Part shown: one piece after another, positions 36,064 through 45,078 of the stretch
Layout of the letters: each line of letters opens with the position of its first letter
Position numbering within the stretch: the first letter of the stretch is position 1
Assembly (NCBI RefSeq): GCF_012726195.1
Contig: NZ_JAASAF010000004.1
Coordinates: 124,001-188,000 of the forward strand
Length of the DNA stretch: 64,000 bases
Direction of reading: 5' to 3'
Source: Rhodococcus sp. HNM0563
GTDB lineage: Bacteria; Actinomycetota; Actinomycetes; Mycobacteriales; Mycobacteriaceae
Made by a program: the position numbers and the translations under genes
The notes under the pieces: generated by a model
The model's input: only the letters and a program-made list of their open reading frames with translations
The model's database searches: none
What the model was told of the DNA's origin: nothing

Positions 36064-37113
36064 TCAGAACTCGATCTCGATGCGCTCGCTGATCGGACGC
36101 GCCTGGCACGCGAGCACGTATCCGCTCGCGATGTCCTCGTCGTCCAGGATCGCGGAGTCGGGCATGTCGACCTTACCGGACACGACAGTGCACGCACACG
36201 AACCGCATTCGCCTTCTCGGCACGAGTACGGCACGTCGAGGCCCTTGGACAGCATGACGTCGACGAGGGTCGCGGACCGCGGCCAGGTCAGTTCGTGGTC
36301 GTCGCCGTCGAGACTCACCTGCACGGACGAGGTGTCCTCGTCGTCGGACACCTCCACCGGGGTGATCTCGGCGAACGGATCGCCCGACAGTGAGGTGAAC
36401 ACCTCGGCCTGGATCCGGTCCGACGGCACCCCGGCCGCACCGAGGCTCTCGCGCACCGCATCCATGAACGGCTGCGGACCGCACATGTACGCGTGATGCT
36501 CGGTGTACGGCGACAGCAACGCCGTGAGCTGCCCGGTGACGGGCAGACCCTGCACGGTCTCGAGCCAGTGCAGCACGGTGAAGGCGCCGGGGTAGCGGAT
36601 CGCCAATTCGCGCAGTTCCTGCGCGAAGATGACGGATTTCTCGTCGCGGTTGGCGTAGAACACGACGATGTTGCGGTTGCCCGCGGCGAGCGCCGACTTG
36701 AGGATCGACATCACCGGCGTGATTCCGCTGCCCGCTGCACACAGCAGCAGTTTCTCATCCAGGCTGCGCGGCGTGAATACGCCGGCCGGTGGCAGCACCA
36801 CAAGCTCGTCACCGGTAGAAACGTTGTCGCACAGCCAGTTCGATCCGTATCCGTCGGCGGTACGCTTGACCGTGACCTTGAGCTGCTCGTCGCTCTGCGG
36901 TGAGCTCGCGAGAGAGTAGCACCGAGCCACCGAGCCCGTCCGATCGCTCGGAATGCGGAGAGTCAGGAACTGGCCGGGCTTGTAGGTGAAGCGGTCTGCG
37001 TGATCTGCGGGAATGTCGAAGACCAGCGAACACGCGTCGGCGGTCTCCTGCACGACAGCGGCCACGGTGACCGCCACCGCGCGTGTGCTCACCGGCGTCT
37101 CAACGGATGTCAT
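36064..37113 (-). CDS. kshB: 3-ketosteroid 9alpha-hydroxylase reductase KshB
   Basis: The 349-residue protein is a three-domain class IA oxygenase reductase. It has a flavin-binding barrel (RCYSLASSP), an NADH-binding domain (AAGSGITPVMSIL, CGPQPFMDAV) and a C-terminal plant-type [2Fe-2S] ferredoxin domain with CREGECGSCACTV and a fourth cysteine in VLACQA. It passes electrons from NADH to KshA. It is convergent with the kshA transcript. A short unremarkable spacer (37114-37247) separates it from the next gene upstream. Confidence 0.92.
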   Translation of the reverse strand: MTSVETPVSTRAVAVTVAAVVQETADACSLVFDIPADHADRFTYKPGQFLTLRIPSDRTGSVARCYSLASSPQSDEQLKVTVKRTADGYGSNWLCDNVSTGDELVVLPPAGVFTPRSLDEKLLLCAAGSGITPVMSILKSALAAGNRNIVVFYANRDEKSVIFAQELRELAIRYPGAFTVLHWLETVQGLPVTGQLTALLSPYTEHHAYMCGPQPFMDAVRESLGAAGVPSDRIQAEVFTSLSGDPFAEITPVEVSDDEDTSSVQVSLDGDDHELTWPRSATLVDVMLSKGLDVPYSCREGECGSCACTVVSGKVDMPDSAILDDEDIASGYVLACQARPISERIEIEF

Positions 37114-37247
37114 CGTGGCTTCCTTAAAATGCGGGAAAAGGTGTACGGATCACGGTAACGGGAACACCGATCACGACGAACGGCTCTCCCGATGGTTGGG
37201 ACACCAAGCAGGAGAGCCGAAGTCGAGAAATGATGATCCGGGTACGC

Positions 37248-38393
37248 TCAGATGAGGGTGCCCTCGTGCACCGATCGGTCGAACTCCGGCAGTGCAGATC
37301 CGTCGCGGAGCGTGGAAGCCAGCGCGGGATCGGCGAGATGGAGGCGGCCGATGGCGATGAGATCGAACTCCTCGCCGGAGAGCCGACGTTCGAGCTCGGG
37401 GATGTTGTCGGCGGTGGGAGTAGCCCCCGAGGTCCTGCTCTCGCGCAGACTCGCCCCCAAACCGACACTGCCCACGGCCATCGACAATGCTCCGGTCAGC
37501 TTCTTGGCCCACCCGGCAAGCGACAGATCGCTACCGTCGAAGACGGTCGCGTCGAAGCGCCGAATGCTCGCGTCGAAGACGTCGACGCCTGCTTCGGCCA
37601 GCGCCGAGAGGATGACCTGCAGCTCCTCGGGTGTCTGAGCGATCCGTGCGTGGTAGTCCTGCTGCTTGTGCTGGGAGAAGCGGAAGAAGATCGGTGTGTC
37701 GTCGCCGACCGCGTCTCGGACGGACGCCACCACGGCGGCGGGGAATCGGGTGCGCCGTTCGAGGTCGCCGCCCCAGTGGTCGTCGCGCCGGTTGGTGGAG
37801 TCCCACAGGAACGAGTCGAGCAGATAGCCGTGGCCACCGTGCAGGGCAATGCCGTCGAACCCCACTTCCCGGGCGTTACGGGCGGCCTCGGTGTAGGCGG
37901 CGATGACGTCGGCGATGTCCTCCTCGGTCATGGCGCGGCACGGCTCACCGGCCCGCGCGACATACTCGTCGGAGTAGGAGGTCAGACCGGCCTCGCCCCA
38001 CACGCCGGACGGTCGCATGGGGGTGAGGGCGGGGTCGACTGCGGAGGTCATCGCACCCCAGAGCGGTCCGACATGCCACAGCTGCGGGATGATCCGGCCG
38101 CCCTCTGCGTGTACCGCATCGACGACGCGCTGCCAGCCCTCGAGCGCGTCGTCGCCGTGCATGCGGGGCACGCGCGGGTTGTCCACCGCCGTGGGATGTC
38201 CGATGGCGGTGCCCTCGGTGATGATCAACCCGGTACCGCCCGCTGCCCGTCGCCGGTAGTACTCGGCGACGTCCGCTCCGGGTACTCCGCCGGGGGAGTA
38301 CGAACGTGTCATCGGCGACATCACGATGCGGTTGGGCAGTTCCAGCGATCGGACCGACAGGGGACGGAACAGGGGAGACAGCGTTCGGGTCAT
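37248..38393 (-). CDS. NADH:flavin oxidoreductase, Old Yellow Enzyme family
   Basis: The 381-residue protein is an FMN-binding TIM barrel of the Old Yellow Enzyme family: FRPLSVRSLELPNRIVMSPM, GLIITEGTAIGHPTA, IIPQLWHVG, FDGIALHGGHGYLLDSFL and RDDHWGG. Family members reduce activated C=C bonds or remove electrons from them, including in steroids. ATG 38393 overlaps the stop of the upstream F420-type gene (ATGA), so the pair is coupled. It sits beside kshB, which suggests a redox step on a steroid intermediate, but none is proven. Confidence 0.85.
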   Translation of the reverse strand: MTRTLSPLFRPLSVRSLELPNRIVMSPMTRSYSPGGVPGADVAEYYRRRAAGGTGLIITEGTAIGHPTAVDNPRVPRMHGDDALEGWQRVVDAVHAEGGRIIPQLWHVGPLWGAMTSAVDPALTPMRPSGVWGEAGLTSYSDEYVARAGEPCRAMTEEDIADVIAAYTEAARNAREVGFDGIALHGGHGYLLDSFLWDSTNRRDDHWGGDLERRTRFPAAVVASVRDAVGDDTPIFFRFSQHKQQDYHARIAQTPEELQVILSALAEAGVDVFDASIRRFDATVFDGSDLSLAGWAKKLTGALSMAVGSVGLGASLRESRTSGATPTADNIPELERRLSGEEFDLIAIGRLHLADPALASTLRDGSALPEFDRSVHEGTLI

Positions 38394-39301
38394 CGGTGCG
38401 GTGCTCTTTCGTCGGTATCGGGCAGAGATGGCGTGTCGAACACGGCGCCGATCTCGGGTGCAAGATCGCGCAGCGCATGCAACTGATCGCAGTAGTGCTC
38501 GACGCTGGTGGCCGAGACGGCCGTGCTCACGATCGTCGCTCCGGCCTGCCTGCGCCGGTCGAGTGCGCGCAGGGTCCGGTCGCGTGAGCCGAGCGGGTCG
38601 AGGGATCTGCTGGGGGAGAGCACGACCTCGAACCCTTGGGGGAGCTCTGCTTTCTGCAGCATCGTCTCGGTCTGTTCCAACGTGAGGCCGAACGGTAACC
38701 AGCCGTCGCCGAGCGTTGTCGCGCGTCGCAGGGACCGCGCTGTGCGCCCGCCGATCCAGAACGGAACACGCGGCTGGGTCGCACACGGTTCGACGTAGAC
38801 GTCGGCGAAATCGTAGTAGGCGCCGTGAAACTCGGGTGTCGGGGTCGACATGCAGGAGCGTAGAGCGGTGAGGGCTTCGTCGGCGCGTGCGCCGCGGTCG
38901 GCGAAGGGTGCACCGAGGAGGTCGAATTCTTCCTCGAGGCTTCCGACTCCCAACCCGAGGACGAGTCGGCCGCCGCTGACGGTGTCGAGGGTGCCGTACC
39001 GCTTCGCGATCTCGAGTGGGTGGTGATAGCCGAGGACGAGCACGCGGGTGTTGAACCGGATCCGTGAGGTGCGCGCGGCGAGATAACCGAACGTCGCCAG
39101 GGGGTCCCAGTAGACGCCGCCGCGTTCGGCTGCGACGTCTGTCGGTACGGCGACGTGTTCGCTGCAGGTGAGGTGGTGGAATCCGAGGCTGTCGGCTGTC
39201 TCCGCAACACGTGCGAGTTCGAAGATGCCGGCATTGCGTTCCCACTCGGCGAGGGTGGCAGGGTGGCCTATCACCACAGGTGACGTGATCCCTATGTACA
39301 T
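38390..39301 (-). CDS. LLM-class F420-dependent oxidoreductase
   Basis: The 303-residue protein has the luciferase-like TIM-barrel signatures of F420-dependent enzymes: YIGITSPVVIGHPATLAEW, FHHLTCSEHVAVP, GTLDTVSGGRLVLGLGVGSLEEEFDLL and PFWIGGRTARSLRRAT. The start chosen is ATG 39301 because GAGGTGAT precedes it at proper spacing; GTG 39313 is in frame but unsupported. It is coupled to the Old Yellow Enzyme gene. The substrate is unknown; a hydride transfer on a steroid-derived compound is an inference from location. Confidence 0.82.
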   Translation of the reverse strand: MYIGITSPVVIGHPATLAEWERNAGIFELARVAETADSLGFHHLTCSEHVAVPTDVAAERGGVYWDPLATFGYLAARTSRIRFNTRVLVLGYHHPLEIAKRYGTLDTVSGGRLVLGLGVGSLEEEFDLLGAPFADRGARADEALTALRSCMSTPTPEFHGAYYDFADVYVEPCATQPRVPFWIGGRTARSLRRATTLGDGWLPFGLTLEQTETMLQKAELPQGFEVVLSPSRSLDPLGSRDRTLRALDRRRQAGATIVSTAVSATSVEHYCDQLHALRDLAPEIGAVFDTPSLPDTDERAPHR

Positions 39302-39604
39302 CCGATCGATCACCTCGAACCGACTTGGGCGCGGCAGCGCGGGGTGGACACATGCTCGTCCTGTTCGTATTTCTACCCGGCAAACCGGGGCGGGCCACGC
39401 GATCTCCTGCTCAGTGGGATGTGCCGGGGTGGTCGTGGCGGCATCGTCGTGTGGAGCGGATTCGGTGAGTGGACGACGAGGTGCGCAGCAGTCGTACTTG
39501 TGTTATCGGCACCTGCTGGGTGATACTGGTCACGGCGCCACAAGAATGAATTTCAGTTTTTCTTGTTCGTCCAGGTAGAGGCAAGTTTCGGAGAGGAAGA
39601 AACG
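39302..39604. promoter_or_regulatory. Divergent intergenic region of the F420-type and iclR genes
   Basis: These 303 bases contain no convincing gene. A possible rightward promoter is TTGTGT (39498) with GATACT (39522) 18 bases apart. CAAGAA (39541-39546) and TTCTTG (39560-39565) form an inverted repeat separated by 13 bases, which could be an IclR-type operator just upstream of the iclR start. GAGAGGAAGAA before 39605 is the ribosome site. Confidence 0.4.
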
Positions 39605-40522
39605 ATGGTGCAGTCCGCAGAGATGCAGGCCGTTGCAGTACAGAACGCGACCGTGCAGAACACCTCGGAGTCCAAGCGTGAGCTTCCGGCGTCGATGGTC
39701 GAGCGCATGACGCTGATCCTCGACGCATTCGACGGTGCCGGTTCGCGTCTGACACTCGAAGAGGTGGCCTGCCGCACCGGCCTGCCCCGCTCGACCGTCC
39801 ACCGCATCCTCGACCAGATGGTCCGGCTCGAATGGGTCGACCACGCCTCCTTCGGCTACTGCCTCGGGCGCCGCGCGAAGTCGCTCGGCGCAAGCGACAA
39901 CGGTCACAGCCGCATCCGTGAGGCCGCGGCGCCGCTCCTCCACGAACTCCACCTGCAGACCGGCATGGTCGCGCACCTCGCCATCCTCGATCGCGGCGAC
40001 TGCATCTACCTCGACAAGATCGGTGGCCAGCTCGCCGCCACCCTCACCTCCCGGGTCGGCGGCCGCGTCCCCGCGTACATCACCGCGTGCGGCAAAGCGA
40101 TCCTCGCCGGACTCGAGCCCGAGCACGTCGACGCGTTCTACGGCACCCACCTCGTGCGACGCACCGAACGAACCATCCCCGATCTCGCCACCCTCCACCA
40201 GGAACTCGGCCGTATCCGGCAGCGCCACGGCCTGGCCTTCGAAACCGGCGAAGCCCAGAACGGCATGGCATGCGTCGGTGCAGCGGTGCGTAGCCCGTCC
40301 GGCCCGGTCGCGGGAATCTCCCTGTGCGGGCCCGCGCGCCCCGGCCATCTCGAGCGTGTCGCGCCGCTGGTCGCCGACGCCGCCCGCGACATCTCCCGCA
40401 TCCTGCATCCCGAACTCGGTACCCCGCGACGCGCCCGCCGCGCCGCGGCCGAGCCCACACAGTCGTGGTCGCCGCAGGCGATGGAACGCTTGGTTGCAAC
40501 CCAGGCCGGGCAGTGGATGTAG
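39605..40522 (+). CDS. IclR family transcriptional regulator
   Basis: The 305-residue regulator has an N-terminal IclR winged HTH (SMVERMTLILDAFDGAGSRL, then TLEEVACRTGLPRSTVHRIL) and the C-terminal effector domain (GDCIYLDKIGGQLAATLTSRVGGRVPAYITACGKAILA). An extra N-terminal tail of about 35 residues rich in Val, Gln and Asn precedes the HTH. ATG 39605 is used because GAGAGGAAGAA precedes it. It heads the hsaD-hsaA-hsaC-hsaA-kstD-like gene run on the same strand and probably controls it in response to an aromatic ring-A intermediate; hsa genes of classical clusters answer to KstR instead. Confidence 0.87.
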   Translation: MVQSAEMQAVAVQNATVQNTSESKRELPASMVERMTLILDAFDGAGSRLTLEEVACRTGLPRSTVHRILDQMVRLEWVDHASFGYCLGRRAKSLGASDNGHSRIREAAAPLLHELHLQTGMVAHLAILDRGDCIYLDKIGGQLAATLTSRVGGRVPAYITACGKAILAGLEPEHVDAFYGTHLVRRTERTIPDLATLHQELGRIRQRHGLAFETGEAQNGMACVGAAVRSPSGPVAGISLCGPARPGHLERVAPLVADAARDISRILHPELGTPRRARRAAAEPTQSWSPQAMERLVATQAGQWM

Positions 40523-40607
40523 GCCGAGGCCAGGAATGTAGAGAAATCGTCTCGATGAATGGGAGCCCTGGCGCAGTGTGAACGGCATCACTGGAAATGT
40601 CGAGGAT

Positions 40608-41474
40608 ATGACGACAGAACTGACGCAAGAAGGCACCGCACGCGAACTCGCGACCGATCGCGGAGTGCTTCGCTACCACGAAGCCGGCGACGGCCCGCCG
40701 CTCCTGCTGCTGCACGGTTCGGGCCCGGGCGTGACGGGGTGGCGGAACTACCGCGGTGTCCTCGCCGACTTCGCGGAGCATTACCGTTGCCTCGTCCTCG
40801 AATTCCCGGGCTTCGGCGTCAGCGATCCGTGTGAGGGCCACCCGATGGCGATGGCCAAGTTCGCCGTCAAGGACTTCCTCGACGGTCTCGGCCTGTCCGA
40901 CGTCGCGATCATCGGCAATTCGATGGGCGGCATCGTCGCAACCCAGTTCGCCCTCGCCGAACCCGAGCGAGTGAACAAGCTCGTCACGATCGGCGGCGCC
41001 GGACGCTCGGTGTTCGCACCCGCGCCGGGCGAGGGTATCCGGTTGCTCATGGAGTTCACCGACGATCCGACCCGCGAGAAGCTGGTTCGCTGGCTGCGCT
41101 CGATGGTCTTCGACCCCGCGATCCTCACCGAGGAACTCATCGAGGAGCGTTGGTCGCTGGCCACCGAGCCGAAGACCCTCGAGATCGCCCGCCGCATGTA
41201 CAGCACCGCGGCATTCACCGCGGGCGCACGCGCCGCTGCCGCCTCGAACGAGACGCCCTACTGGGCTCAGCTCGGCAAGATCAAGATCCCCACCCTGCTC
41301 ACCTGGGGTCGCGACGACCGCGTCAGCCCGGTCGACATGGCGATGCTGCCGATGCGAGAGCTCGCACGCGGTGAATTACACGTATTCCCGAACTGCGGGC
41401 ACTGGACCATGATCGAAGCGCGCGAGGCGTGGCTTGCAACTGTCCTCGCCTTCCTGAAGAGGCACGACGCCTGA
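40608..41474 (+). CDS. hsaD: HsaD-like meta-cleavage product hydrolase (4,9-DSHA hydrolase)
   Basis: The 288-residue alpha/beta hydrolase has the nucleophile S105 in GNSMGG, an Asp at about 236-237 in GRDDRV and H265 in CGHW. LLLHGSGPGVTGWRNYRGVL contains the oxyanion HGSGPG motif of meta-cleavage hydrolases. HsaD cleaves the C-C bond of the ring A fission product 4,9-DSHA, giving HIP and a hydroxyhexadienoate. ATG 40608 has a GAGG only two bases away; an earlier GTG at 40578 is possible. It is the first structural gene after iclR. Confidence 0.87.
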   Translation: MTTELTQEGTARELATDRGVLRYHEAGDGPPLLLLHGSGPGVTGWRNYRGVLADFAEHYRCLVLEFPGFGVSDPCEGHPMAMAKFAVKDFLDGLGLSDVAIIGNSMGGIVATQFALAEPERVNKLVTIGGAGRSVFAPAPGEGIRLLMEFTDDPTREKLVRWLRSMVFDPAILTEELIEERWSLATEPKTLEIARRMYSTAAFTAGARAAAASNETPYWAQLGKIKIPTLLTWGRDDRVSPVDMAMLPMRELARGELHVFPNCGHWTMIEAREAWLATVLAFLKRHDA

Positions 41475-41643
41475 TCCGCCGAACGCCGCGCGGCTCACCG
41501 AACTCCCGCTGAGCGGAAAATTCCCGCGAGGCGGTCGCGGATCCTCCACGGTAGAGACCATCGCCAGGTCGAGACGGTAAGCGGCCTGACAAACATCTCG
41601 CCCGGTCAGCCTCCGGGCGTCACATCAGAAAGCTGGAGAGACA

Positions 41644-42822
41644 ATGGGACAGGTTCTCGACTCCATCTCGCCGTTTGCCGACGAGATCCGTGCCGACGGT
41701 GCAGAAGGCGACCAGCTCATGCGCCTGACCGATCGCAGTGCCAAGCGTCTGAAGGACGCCGGTGTCATCCGGATGCTGCAGCCCAAGGAGTTCGGCGGCC
41801 TCGAAGCGCACCCGCGTGAATTCGCCGAAACCGCCATGGCGCTCGGTGCCATGGACGGCGCGACCGGCTGGGTCAGCGGCATCGTCGGTGTCCATCCGTG
41901 GGAGATGGCGTTCTTCGATCCCAAGGCGCAGCAGGAGGTCTGGGGCGAGGACCCCGACACCTGGATCGCATCTCCCTACGCCCCGATGGGGGTTGCCACG
42001 CCCGTCGACGGCGGATACATCCTCAACGGCCGCTGGTCGTTCTCCTCGGGTACCGACCACTGCCAGTGGGTGATGATCGGTGCGGCCATCGGCGACAAGG
42101 ACGGCAACCGCCTCAATCCGCCGCAGTCCCTGCACGTGCTTCTCCCGCGGTCGGATTACGAGATCGACCAGGACAGTTGGAACGTGGTCGGGCTGCGCGG
42201 CACGGGCTCGAAGGACCTCATCGTCAAGGATGCCTTCCTCCCCGAATATCGCACCGTGTCGGCAGCACGCGTCATGGGTGGCGTCGCATGGAAGGACGCT
42301 GGGCGGGACGAGACGCTCTACAAGTTCCCGTTCTCGTGCATCTTCCCCCTCGGCATCACCTCGTCGCTCGTGGGCATCGCACAGGGTGCGCTCGACTGCT
42401 ACATCGAGACTCAGCGTGAGCGTGTGACCGTCTCCGGCACCGCGATCAAACAGGATCCCTACGTGCTCTCTGCGCTCGGTGACGCGGCCGCCGAGATCGC
42501 GGCGTCGCGCGCAGCACTGCTCGAGACCGTGGATCGTTTCTGGGACATGACCGAGAAGGGCCAGGAGGTCACGTTCGAGCAGCGGGCGATCGGTCGACGG
42601 ACCCAGACCGCCGCCGCGTGGCGTGCGGTGCGTGCCGTCGACGAGATCTTCTCTCGCGCAGGTGGCGGCGCTCTCCAGCTGAGCAACCCGTTGCAGCGCT
42701 TCTGGCGCGATGCACACGCGGGTCTCAGCCACGCCATCCACGTACCCGGATCCATCTTCCACGCAGCAACCCTCACGCAGCTCGGTGGCGAGCCCGAGGG
42801 CGCGATGCGCGGAATGATCTAG
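41644..42822 (+). CDS. HsaA-type flavin-dependent monooxygenase (paralogue 1)
   Basis: The 392-residue protein has the acyl-CoA dehydrogenase fold used by two-component flavin monooxygenases: GATGWVSGIVGVHPWEMAFFD, NGRWSFSSGTDHCQW, VVGLRGTGSKDLIV and QRFWRDAHAGLSHA. HsaA hydroxylates the phenol 3-HSA to a catechol with reduced flavin from HsaB. The second copy at 43874 is closer to M. tuberculosis HsaA in its C-terminal part (RARARRDQVRAT), so this one may take a different phenolic substrate. ATG 41644 follows AAGCTGGAGAG. The 169 bases before it contain GGAAAATTCC but no gene. Confidence 0.82.
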   Translation: MGQVLDSISPFADEIRADGAEGDQLMRLTDRSAKRLKDAGVIRMLQPKEFGGLEAHPREFAETAMALGAMDGATGWVSGIVGVHPWEMAFFDPKAQQEVWGEDPDTWIASPYAPMGVATPVDGGYILNGRWSFSSGTDHCQWVMIGAAIGDKDGNRLNPPQSLHVLLPRSDYEIDQDSWNVVGLRGTGSKDLIVKDAFLPEYRTVSAARVMGGVAWKDAGRDETLYKFPFSCIFPLGITSSLVGIAQGALDCYIETQRERVTVSGTAIKQDPYVLSALGDAAAEIAASRAALLETVDRFWDMTEKGQEVTFEQRAIGRRTQTAAAWRAVRAVDEIFSRAGGGALQLSNPLQRFWRDAHAGLSHAIHVPGSIFHAATLTQLGGEPEGAMRGMI

Positions 42823-42861
42823 AGCCACTCGAATCCCACTACTGCGAAGGAATATTCGGAC

Positions 42862-43788
42862 ATGACGGATATCCGGGCCCTGGGCTATCTCAGGATCCAG
42901 ACCACGGACATCGCTCGGTGGCGCGAGCTCGTCGTCGACGGGCTCGGTATGGCGGTCGGCAACGGGCCTGAGGAAGACGGTCTTTATCTGCGGATCGACG
43001 AACGTCGGTCGCGGCTGATCGTGCTGCCCGGAGACACCGACAAGGCACTCGCCGTGGGCTGGGAGGTGCGAGACCAGTTCGCCCTGCAGCGTGTGCGCGA
43101 GGCTGTCGAGAAGGCCGGCATCGAGGTGCAACTGCTCTCGGAAGACGAGGCGCTCTACCGCGACGCCGAACAGGTCATCGCGTTCGACGATCCGGGGGGA
43201 ACCCGCGTCGAGGTCTTCTTCGGGCCGGTCCTCGACCACAGCCCGGTCGTGACTCCGCACGGCGGCCGCTTCCACACCGGCGAAGAAGGACTCGGGCACG
43301 TTGTCCTGCCGGTCGCGAACTTCGACGCGGAGTACTCCTTCTACACCGAGGTGCTCGGCTTCCTGCCGCGCGGCGCCATCCGCATCGGCGGACCGGCCGC
43401 GAAGCCGCCGTACCGCCGGGTGCGGTTCCTCGGTGTCAACCGTCGTCACCACAGCCTGGCGATGTGCCCGGCACCTCCGACCGAAGCGCCGGGACTCGTG
43501 CACATGATGCTCGAGGTCGACACTCTCGACGCCGTCGGACAGGCGCTCGACCGCGTTCGGAAGCTCGGCTTCTCGATCTCCTCGACGCTGGGTAGGCACA
43601 CGAACGACAAGATGGTCTCGTTCTACGTGCGTGCTCCGGGAGGCTGGGACATCGAGTTCGGTACCGAGGGCATGCTCGTCGACGAAACCTTCTACACCGC
43701 AGAGGAAATCACCGCCGACAGCTACTGGGGCCACGACTGGTCCGAATCGGAACCGCTCGCGGCGTTCGCGCCGCCCGAGAAGAACTGA
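42862..43788 (+). CDS. hsaC: HsaC-like extradiol ring-cleavage dioxygenase
   Basis: The 308-residue protein is a two-domain vicinal-oxygen-chelate type I extradiol dioxygenase. The Fe(II) ligands in the C-terminal domain are H146 (GLGHVVLP), H214 (LVHMMLEV) and E265 (WDIEFG), with second-sphere His246 and Tyr256 in RHTND and SFYV. HsaC cleaves the catechol 3,4-DHSA at ring A; the BphC family is closely related. It lies between two HsaA-type genes. ATG 42862 follows GAAGGAA. Confidence 0.9.
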   Translation: MTDIRALGYLRIQTTDIARWRELVVDGLGMAVGNGPEEDGLYLRIDERRSRLIVLPGDTDKALAVGWEVRDQFALQRVREAVEKAGIEVQLLSEDEALYRDAEQVIAFDDPGGTRVEVFFGPVLDHSPVVTPHGGRFHTGEEGLGHVVLPVANFDAEYSFYTEVLGFLPRGAIRIGGPAAKPPYRRVRFLGVNRRHHSLAMCPAPPTEAPGLVHMMLEVDTLDAVGQALDRVRKLGFSISSTLGRHTNDKMVSFYVRAPGGWDIEFGTEGMLVDETFYTAEEITADSYWGHDWSESEPLAAFAPPEKN

Positions 43789-43873
43789 TCCGGCGAGAGC
43801 CGACGCTGTACCCGACGATGCCACGACCGCTGCGCGGCGTGGCATCGTCCACTTTCACCGACAGGAGTTCGAC

Positions 43874-45040
43874 ATGGGCAGCGACGTACAGACGGCCGTG
43901 CGCGCGTTGCTTCCGGACATCGCCGAGCGAGCCGCCACGATCGACGAGACCAGGCGAGTCCCGGACGACGTGGTCGACGCACTCTCGTCGACCGGCGTGT
44001 TCCGGATGCTGCAGCCGCGCCGCTACGGCGGCACCGAGACCGACCCGGTCCGGTTCTACGAAGTGGTGCGGGAAGTATCTGCGGCGTGCGGCTCCACCGG
44101 CTGGGTCACCTCGGTGCTCGGCGTTCATCCGTGGCACCTGGCGTTGTTCGATGACCGCGCCCAGTACGACGTGTGGGGTGACGACCCCGGGACACTCGTG
44201 AGCTCGGCATACGCACCGGTCGGACAGCTGAGCCCGGTGGACGGAGGTTACGAGCTTTCCGGCACGTGGATGTTCTCCTCCGGCTGCGAATACGCCTCGT
44301 GGGCACTGCTCGGCGCTGTCGTCACCGGGCCGGAGGGGCGGCCTGTCAGCTTCATGACCGCGCTCGTACCGCGCACCGACTACGGGATTCGCGACGTGTG
44401 GAATGTGGTCGGGATGCGCGGCACCTGCAGTAACGAGATCACCGTCGACCGGGTATTCGTGCCCGAGTACCGGGTCAAGAGCAACTTCGAGACCGCGAAC
44501 CTGCGCGGACCGGGTCAGAAGGTCAACACCGGCCCCCTGTACCGCCTTCCGTTCGGCGCATTGTTCGGCACGACGGTGAGTATGCCCGTCGTCGGAGTGG
44601 TCGACGGCTGTTACGAGCACTATCTCGCCGCGATGCGCGAACGTGTCCGATTGAGCTTGGGCGGTGGGCGATTCGTCGACGACCCATTCGCACAGACCGC
44701 GGTGGGTCGTGCCGCCTCCGAGATCGACGCCGCGATCCTGCAGACCACCCGTAACCTGCGCGAACTGTGGGAGCATGCGGTCGACGGCCGGGAGATCCCG
44801 ATGATGTTGCGCGCGCGTGCGCGCCGCGATCAGGTGCGGGCGACCGAACGCGCGGTCGAGGCGATCGACCTGTTGTTCAAGACGGCCGGCGGCTCGTCGC
44901 TGTTTCTGGGAAACATCGTCGAACGTGCCTGGCGGGACGCACATGCCGGAAGCGTGCACGTCGCCAACGAACCTGAGCGCGCACTGGCGCAGTACGGTCG
45001 GGCCGCGTTCGGGCTTCCGGTCGAAGACAACCTGCTCTGA
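43874..45040 (+). CDS. hsaA: 3-HSA hydroxylase oxygenase component HsaA (paralogue 2)
   Basis: The 388-residue two-component flavin monooxygenase closely follows known HsaA sequences: CGSTGWVTSVLGVHPWHLALFD, SSAYAPVGQLSPVDGGYEL, VVGMRGTCSNEI, LRARARRDQVRAT and WRDAHAGSVHVANEPERA. It would hydroxylate 3-HSA to the HsaC substrate, using FMNH2 from HsaB. ATG 43874 follows ACAGGAG. It lies between hsaC and the KstD-like gene; the only hsaB in the window converges on this operon from the right. Confidence 0.88.
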   Translation: MGSDVQTAVRALLPDIAERAATIDETRRVPDDVVDALSSTGVFRMLQPRRYGGTETDPVRFYEVVREVSAACGSTGWVTSVLGVHPWHLALFDDRAQYDVWGDDPGTLVSSAYAPVGQLSPVDGGYELSGTWMFSSGCEYASWALLGAVVTGPEGRPVSFMTALVPRTDYGIRDVWNVVGMRGTCSNEITVDRVFVPEYRVKSNFETANLRGPGQKVNTGPLYRLPFGALFGTTVSMPVVGVVDGCYEHYLAAMRERVRLSLGGGRFVDDPFAQTAVGRAASEIDAAILQTTRNLRELWEHAVDGREIPMMLRARARRDQVRATERAVEAIDLLFKTAGGSSLFLGNIVERAWRDAHAGSVHVANEPERALAQYGRAAFGLPVEDNLL

Positions 45041-45078
45041 CTTCACCGAACTGAATTCGAACGAAAGAGAGTGTCTCC

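Noticed and set aside
37150-37172. GTAACGGGAAC before kshB as a KstR site
   Set aside because: The second half is GAAC rather than GTT, so it does not fit TnnAACnnGTTnnA.
37248-39398. 716-residue frame ending as the Old Yellow Enzyme
   Set aside because: The first ~335 residues are an out-of-frame reading of the F420-type gene; the real start is the ATG at 38393.
41620-43845. 741-residue open frame on the minus strand across the hsaA-type and hsaC genes
   Set aside because: Antisense shadow of two strongly supported genes; composition rich in Arg, Gly and Val without domain pattern.
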